Assembly: GCA_018679295.1 (NCBI GenBank)
Contig: JAHHLP010000494.1
Span: forward strand, 1-10,524
Reading direction: 5' to 3'
Source of the DNA: Rhodothermia bacterium
GTDB lineage: Bacteria > Bacteroidota > Rhodothermia > Rhodothermales > JABDKH01
Length of the DNA stretch: 10,524 nucleotides
Shown: one piece after another, positions 7,114-10,524 of the stretch
Numbering within the stretch: position 1 is the first letter of the stretch
How the letters are laid out: every line of letters starts with the position of its first letter
Position numbers and translations under genes: made by a program
The notes under the pieces: model-generated
The model's database searches: none
What the model was told of the DNA's origin: nothing
Seen by the model: the letters and a program-made list of their open reading frames with translations, nothing else

Positions 7114-7680
7114 CTAGCCCGTCGATCCGATGACTCCGCATGCCAGCCGTGACCCGGCCGCCCCTGTCGGCTGAGACATCAGATCGTCTTCGCCCGAATG
7201 CACGATGACGGCTTTGCCATCAATCGACTCCGGTCCTTCCAACGAAATAACGGTGTCGGTTGCCTCGTGATGGGCCATGCCGGATTCATCTGCCTCGATG
7301 TTGCCGAGATCACCCACGTGGCGTTGGTCCGCCGGGTTGGATGGCGCGCCGTGCGGCGTTTCGCCCGGATTGAAGTGGCCACCTGCGGATGTACCGTCCG
7401 GAGCACTGCAGTCGCCGGTTTCGTGGATGTGGAATCCATGCTTCCCCGGCTCAAGTCCAGTTACGTGAGCCGAAATCAGGACGCCGTCCTCCGTGGCAGT
7501 GAACGACACGACTCCTTCGACCGAATTACCCTCCGTTGGCGAGAGTTCGGCAACCAGGCTGTTGTTTGATGCCGAAGCTTGCGCGTCACCGCTGTGGTCA
7601 TCATGTGCCCCGTCTTCTCTGTTTTGACAGGCAGCGAGCGTGGCCGTGATTACGAGAGCAGCGATTAATGTGCGATTCAT
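7114..7680 (-). CDS. sodC: Cu/Zn superoxide dismutase, predicted lipoprotein
   Basis: SodC converts superoxide to hydrogen peroxide and oxygen outside the cytoplasm. The 188-residue precursor begins with a lipoprotein signal: a hydrophobic run after MNRT, then the lipobox LAAC with C18. A short His/Asp-rich linker (about 21-35, with HDDH) precedes the enzyme domain. Metal ligands are all visible: copper H84 and H86 (GFHIHETGDC), bridging H102 (GGHFNP), zinc H110, H121 and D124 (RHVGDLGN), and copper H161 (VIVHSGEDD). C91 and C181 form the expected disulfide, and the active-site Arg is R178 in GSRLACGVIG. The frame is open to 7725, but the ATG at 7680 is chosen because it places the signal peptide at the N terminus. 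It converges on the GGDEF-EAL gene and is divergent from the ABC ATPase gene. Confidence 0.95.
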   Translation of the reverse strand: MNRTLIAALVITATLAACQNREDGAHDDHSGDAQASASNNSLVAELSPTEGNSVEGVVSFTATEDGVLISAHVTGLEPGKHGFHIHETGDCSAPDGTSAGGHFNPGETPHGAPSNPADQRHVGDLGNIEADESGMAHHEATDTVISLEGPESIDGKAVIVHSGEDDLMSQPTGAAGSRLACGVIGSTG

Positions 7681-7731
7681 AGACGTGTACGTGTGTCTCG
7701 AGGCTGTAGGGTGGCTGATTTTCAAGTTTCA

Positions 7732-7767
7732 GGTAACGATTACCCGCAGGTCGGGTTCGTAATACGA
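7732..7767. promoter_or_regulatory. Two short palindromes in the sodC/ABC divergent region
   Basis: GGTAA-CGA-TTACC at 7732-7744 and TCGTA-A-TACGA at 7757-7767 are both perfect palindromes, centred 24 bp apart, in the 227-nt gap between the divergent starts at 7680 and 7908. Such sites often bind dimeric regulators, but no regulator gene is nearby and the two do not share a sequence. The rest of the gap contains a short frame in line with the ATPase gene, which I do not count as coding, and no convincing promoter hexamers at normal spacing. Confidence 0.3.
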
Positions 7768-7907
7768 TCAATCTTCAAATGTGTCCGACCGAAAACGTCC
7801 ATTCGCGGAGTCGAGAGTGGGGCAGGGGTGTTAACTTGAAATGGCTGCCACGACCGTTGCTGCTGATTACTCTGGGCTCTCTCTTCTACCACCATCAAAA
7901 CATCCAT

Positions 7908-8546
7908 ATGCGTCTGGACAGAATAGTTGCAGATGGTGTAGGTAAGAAGTTCGGCAGACGGGTCATCTTCGCCGGTCTGAATGCAACTTTCGAAGCAGGG
8001 GAGGTCGTTGCCGTGACCGGCCACAACGGATCCGGTAAGTCGACGCTCCTCCGCATACTGGCGGGGCTGTTGACGCCCTCCTTCGGTCGGGTTAGCGGGA
8101 TTTCGGGGGGTACCGAAGTTGATGCCGAAGCGATCACGCCGTCGACCGGCTTCGTGGCCCCGTACCTGAATGTCTACGATTCGTTTTCAGCCCGTGAGAA
8201 CCTCGAATTCATCAGTCGTGCCCGACGTATGAACCCATCGCCTCGGGTTGAAGAGGTGCTCGCCCGCGTCGGCTTGGACCCTCGAAGTGACGCGCCAGTA
8301 TCGACGTATTCAAGCGGAATGATGCAACGTGTTCGACTCGCCGCGGCGGTTCTTCACGATCCGTCTGTACTGATGTTCGACGAACCCACTTCGAATCTCG
8401 ATGCGGCCGGTCGGAGCATCGTCCGGGAGTTGATTGCAGGCTTTCGGAGCGACGGCAAACTGATCATTCTGGCGACCAACGATGAGGACGAGGCTGCGGC
8501 TTGCGATCGGATCGTCTGCGTGGCGGACTTCCCGAAATCATCCTGA
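7908..8546 (+). CDS. ABC transporter ATP-binding protein (CcmA-like size), no permease nearby
   Basis: This is a 212-residue single nucleotide-binding domain of the size seen in CcmA-type subunits. Walker A is GHNGSGKST (38-46), the signature is YSSGMMQR (134-141), and Walker B is VLMFDEP (154-160) with E159, followed by the D-loop SNLDA. Two positions are unusual. The Q-loop region reads GFVAPYLNVYD (81-91) without the usual glutamine, and the H-loop reads LATND with N191 instead of histidine. I recall similar 'PYLNLYD' and 'ATNE' forms in Bacteroidota-type ATPases, so this may be a family trait rather than damage. The transported substrate is unknown; haem export is possible only by size and general likeness. 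ATG 7908 fits the family start. The frame opens at 7779, but that extension looks non-coding. The 3' end overlaps the convergent gene by 9 nt. Confidence 0.88.
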   Translation: MRLDRIVADGVGKKFGRRVIFAGLNATFEAGEVVAVTGHNGSGKSTLLRILAGLLTPSFGRVSGISGGTEVDAEAITPSTGFVAPYLNVYDSFSARENLEFISRARRMNPSPRVEEVLARVGLDPRSDAPVSTYSSGMMQRVRLAAAVLHDPSVLMFDEPTSNLDAAGRSIVRELIAGFRSDGKLIILATNDEDEAAACDRIVCVADFPKSS

Positions 8547-9200
8547 TGACAGGCAGACTGACGCTGCTTGCACCGATGCTGCGCCGGCTGCGAACAATGC
8601 CTCCGCAACGGCATGAATCGTTGCTCCGGTCGTGACTACGTCGTCTATCACAAGTACCTCCGCTCCTTTGAGGTTCGTTTCGGCGCGGAAGGCGCCACTC
8701 ACGTTGGTCCATCGGTCCTCGCGAGACAGCGCAGTCTGCGTCTCTGTTGTTCGAATTCGGGTCAAAGCCTTCGGATGTAGCTCCACGCCCATCTCTGCGG
8801 CAAGCGATCGGCCGATCCACGTGGCCTGGTTGTACCCGCGCTCAAGCATCTTCAATGAGTGCAGAGGTACAGGGATCACGAATCCGAGCGGTTGGGATCC
8901 GCTGCTTTGCATCGCCGAAGCGAGCGCGCGGCCGAGCGCTGTTCCGAGCCAGGGTTTGTTGGCATATTTAAGGGAACGAATAACCTTGGCAATCGGGCCG
9001 TGCCGGTCAAACCGCCACGCGCAGAACACGTCCAACGGTGCACGATGCCACACCTCCGGCGCGAGAGGCTCTGAATCCACCGGTCCGATGGGTTCGAGCC
9101 GATCGATGCACCTCCAGCAAAGGGGGGCGTCCGGCTGACAGTAGTCGCCGCATCCAAAGCATAGTGGAGGGAAGAATAGGTCGAGGAGATGTCCGAACAA
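8538..9200 (-). CDS. ComF-family phosphoribosyltransferase-like protein
   Basis: This 220-residue protein has the full ComF layout. An N-terminal zinc-ribbon-like segment contains CFGCGDYC...CWRC (C14, C17, C21, C28, C31). In the middle are IRSLKYANKPWLG (74-86) and IPVPLHSLKMLERGYNQA (109-126), then QTALSREDRWTNVSGAF (155-171), and the PRPP-binding loop VLVIDDVVTTGAT (182-194). In naturally competent bacteria ComF/GntX relatives help DNA uptake or use of DNA as nutrient, but the family is widespread and its exact reaction is unclear. The start is a TTG at 9198-9200, which places the zinc cysteines at the usual distance. There is no in-frame ATG before the conserved region and no strong ribosome site. 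Its last 9 nt overlap the end of the convergent ABC ATPase gene. Confidence 0.9.
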   Translation of the reverse strand: MFGHLLDLFFPPLCFGCGDYCQPDAPLCWRCIDRLEPIGPVDSEPLAPEVWHRAPLDVFCAWRFDRHGPIAKVIRSLKYANKPWLGTALGRALASAMQSSGSQPLGFVIPVPLHSLKMLERGYNQATWIGRSLAAEMGVELHPKALTRIRTTETQTALSREDRWTNVSGAFRAETNLKGAEVLVIDDVVTTGATIHAVAEALFAAGAASVQAASVCLSSG

Positions 9201-9221
9201 GACAAAAGGCCAACCGAAGAT

Positions 9222-9233
9222 CGTGCGGGCACG
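9222..9233. promoter_or_regulatory. Palindrome upstream of comF-like gene
   Basis: CGTGC-GG-GCACG is a 5-2-5 palindrome 22 nt upstream of the TTG start at 9200, in the 254-nt divergent gap. It is where an operator or a leader hairpin of the minus-strand gene might sit. In GC-rich DNA such a short palindrome can also occur by chance. Confidence 0.2.
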
Positions 9234-9359
9234 CCCTTCCTAGCACCGGGCGGAAATGGGTTCATGCAAAGATCGTTGGTGTAGCGACACAGCGCCAATG
9301 ACCATCGGTGATCAGCGCTTCTTGCACTCTTTTCATGCGAGGACGCGTACTATCTTTCG

Positions 9360-9390
9360 TATAATCCCGTTTAAATAGGGTAGGCGGGAT
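9360..9390 (+). promoter_or_regulatory. TATAAT box with adjoining inverted repeat upstream of the small gene
   Basis: A perfect TATAAT lies at 9360-9365, about 90 nt before the small gene start at 9455. No acceptable -35 hexamer is found 16-18 nt upstream; a TTGCAC at 9322-9327 is too far away. An exact 6-bp inverted repeat, ATCCCG (9364-9369) and CGGGAT (9385-9390), begins within the box and encloses an AT-rich loop, so it could be an operator or a leader hairpin. The rest of the 9201-9454 gap shows no gene. Confidence 0.28.
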
Positions 9391-9454
9391 CGGAGCTGCC
9401 TGCATCGCGGCGGTGTGGGGCGATGATCCTGTATCAATTATCGGGGCGGATTTT

Positions 9455-9691
9455 ATGACATCACGGAAAAGACGGGGAATGATCATCAAGAACACGAGCA
9501 CCAAGCCCGTCGAGATAGAAATGAAAAGCCGTAAGATCGTTGTCAACCCCGGTCAGGAGCTTCTTCTTACGGCGGAGGAGGTACGCGACCCGGTGCTGCG
9601 TGAACATCTGCAGGTTCGTGCCGTGTCGATTGTGCGGCCGGCATCCGAGGAGGAGGAACAAGACTACAGGCGCCAGCTGGCCAAGGGGTAG
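9455..9691 (+). CDS. Small unrecognised protein, 78 residues
   Basis: I do not recognise a family. The protein starts with a basic stretch (MTSRKRRG) and then reads like alternating beta-strands with a turn: MIIKNTSTKPVEIEMKSRKI (9-28), VVNPGQELLLTAEEV (29-43) and LQVRAVSIVRP (52-62), ending in a charged EEEEQDYRRQLAKG tail. No signal peptide, membrane segment or cysteine is present. ATG 9455 has a GGGG-containing stretch about 8 nt upstream. ATG 9479 (70 residues) would remove the basic leader, and GTG 9413 would add 14 residues. The stop at 9689-9691 is only 5 nt before the TTG of the glycosyltransferase, and GGGG in its last codons could be that gene's ribosome site. Co-transcription and a linked role are likely but unproven. 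Coding is supported by gene spacing and the balanced, regular residue pattern. Confidence 0.6.
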   Translation: MTSRKRRGMIIKNTSTKPVEIEMKSRKIVVNPGQELLLTAEEVRDPVLREHLQVRAVSIVRPASEEEEQDYRRQLAKG

Positions 9692-9696
9692 GTCTC

Positions 9697-10524
9697 TTGG
9701 GGACGCGCCTTTCTGTCCTCGCTCTGGAGCCATGGTACGGCGGCTCGCACAAGGGCTTCCTCGACGGCCTCGCCTCCCATAGCCGCCACCACGTTCATCC
9801 CGTCACCATGCCGGCTCGGTCCTGGAAGTGGCGCATGCAAGGCAGTGCCGTATCGATGGCTCAGAAGGTGCTCGCTTTCGTCGAAAGCGGCACGACGCCG
9901 GATCTGATCTTCGCGACCGATATGGTGAACGTACCGGCATTCCTCGCCCTCACGCGGGACACGCTACCGGATCTGCCCGTTGTCCTCTATATGCACGAGA
10001 ATCAGCTGACCTATCCGTTGCCGGAGGGCGACGAGCGTGACCTTACCTACGCATGGATCAACTACCTCTCATGCCTGACTGCGGATCAGGTTGTGTTCAA
10101 CTCGAGTTTTCACCGTAGGGCATTCCTCGACTCGCTGCCGACTTTTCTGAAGACCTTCCCCGACTATCGGCATGTCGATAACGTGAGTAAGATCCGGGAT
10201 CGATCGTCTGTACTTCACGTCGGAATCGATCTGAAGTCACTCAACGTCGAAACCACCGGGGCTGCCACCCCTTCACCCAATGCTTCCCAGTGTGGCGCGA
10301 CTATTCTGTGGAACCAGCGCTGGGAATACGACCGCAACCCGCTCGCCTTCTTCCGACTCATTGACCGGTTGGACGAAGCGGGATGCAACTTCGGGTTGAT
10401 TCTCGTCGGCGAGCAGTTCGCTGAGATCCCACCCGAATTTCGGGCGGCGATTCAGCGCCACAAGGACCGAATCGTTCACAGCGGATTCCTGTCGCGCCGC
10501 GAGGACTATGTATCGATGCTGCAC
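9697..10524 (+). CDS. tRNA-queuosine alpha-mannosyltransferase-like (GTDC1/DUF3524) glycosyltransferase, 3' end outside window
   Basis: The frame is open from a TTG at 9697 to the window end (276 residues, incomplete). The N-terminal domain matches the family named after animal QTMAN/GTDC1 (formerly DUF3524): LALEPWYGGSHKGFLDGL (8-25), MPARSWKWRMQGSA (38-51), DLIFATDMVNVPAFLAL (69-85), HENQLTYPLP (100-109) and FNSSFHRRAFLDSLPTFL (134-151). A GT4-type nucleotide-sugar domain follows, with ILWNQRWEYDRNPLAFF (203-219), LILVGEQF (234-241) and SGFLSRREDYVSML (262-275). The animal enzyme adds mannose to queuosine in tRNA-Asp. What the bacterial relatives modify is not known to me, and no queuosine gene is in the window. 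The TTG places the LEPWYGGSH motif at the expected distance from the start; no in-frame ATG precedes the motif. It follows the small gene by 5 nt. Confidence 0.85.
   Translation, partial: MGTRLSVLALEPWYGGSHKGFLDGLASHSRHHVHPVTMPARSWKWRMQGSAVSMAQKVLAFVESGTTPDLIFATDMVNVPAFLALTRDTLPDLPVVLYMHENQLTYPLPEGDERDLTYAWINYLSCLTADQVVFNSSFHRRAFLDSLPTFLKTFPDYRHVDNVSKIRDRSSVLHVGIDLKSLNVETTGAATPSPNASQCGATILWNQRWEYDRNPLAFFRLIDRLDEAGCNFGLILVGEQFAEIPPEFRAAIQRHKDRIVHSGFLSRREDYVSMLH

Noticed and set aside
7198..7569. Plus-strand frame of 123 codons opposite sodC
   Set aside because: It mirrors the conserved sodC domain and shows no recognisable motif of its own.
7836..7870. TTGAAA with a downstream GATTAC as a promoter for the ABC gene
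   Set aside because: The spacing of 23 nt is too long for a standard promoter and no better -10 was found.
7779..7907. N-terminal extension of the ABC ATPase (about 43 residues with a hydrophobic patch)
   Set aside because: ABC ATPases of this size begin with a strand like MRLDRIVADGV; the extension has no family likeness and lies in a divergent promoter region.
8632..9138. Plus-strand frame of 168 codons opposite the comF-like gene
   Set aside because: The minus strand holds the zinc cysteines and the PRPP loop; this frame is an antisense shadow.
10273..10524. Minus-strand frame at the right edge
   Set aside because: It lies opposite the GT4 domain of the glycosyltransferase, whose motifs are clear on the plus strand.
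1..10524. CRISPR array, tRNA/rRNA genes, insertion sequences, integrase or toxin-antitoxin pairs
   Set aside because: Looked for on both strands; no regularly spaced repeats, cloverleaf-like segments, transposase motifs or paired small genes were seen.

Overview
The window reads as ordinary bacterial chromosome: GC-rich, densely coded, with ten protein genes. The first and last run off the window edges. No RNA genes, insertion sequences, CRISPR arrays or prophage-type modules are visible. The organism cannot be named from this sequence. Most starts lack a strong Shine-Dalgarno site, two genes most likely start with TTG, and the ABC ATPase has an 'APYLNVYD' segment that I associate with Bacteroidota/Rhodothermota-type ATPases. 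This points weakly to an aerobic member of that wider group. The Cu/Zn superoxide dismutase and ergothioneine genes fit an oxygen-exposed life.

Left part (1-4755, all + strand, tightly packed): the 3' end of egtB (sulfoxide synthase) and egtD (histidine trimethylation) form an ergothioneine pair. They are followed by an exported M28 carboxypeptidase Q-like metallopeptidase, a small sulfotransferase-like P-loop protein, an ArsN2-like GNAT acetyltransferase (ATGA overlap with the gene before it) and a CYTH-domain protein (starts inside the acetyltransferase gene). Gaps of 32 nt or less and two overlaps suggest one operon, although the functions are not obviously one pathway.

Middle (4756-7680): after a 105-nt gap with an inverted repeat comes a 718-residue PAS-PAS-GGDEF-EAL protein with intact signature motifs for making and degrading cyclic di-GMP. 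It converges on a minus-strand Cu/Zn superoxide dismutase lipoprotein gene. A 96-nt gap with a bulged hairpin lies between them.

Right part (7681-10524): a 227-nt divergent region with two short perfect palindromes separates sodC from a solitary ABC ATPase gene. The ATPase gene overlaps a convergent comF-like phosphoribosyltransferase gene by 9 nt. A second divergent gap (9201-9454) leads to a 78-residue unrecognised protein and, 5 nt later, a bacterial homologue of the tRNA-queuosine mannosyltransferase/GTDC1 family (TTG start, cut by the window end). This last pair is the most interesting part of the window. Nothing here amounts to a clearly new multi-gene system.
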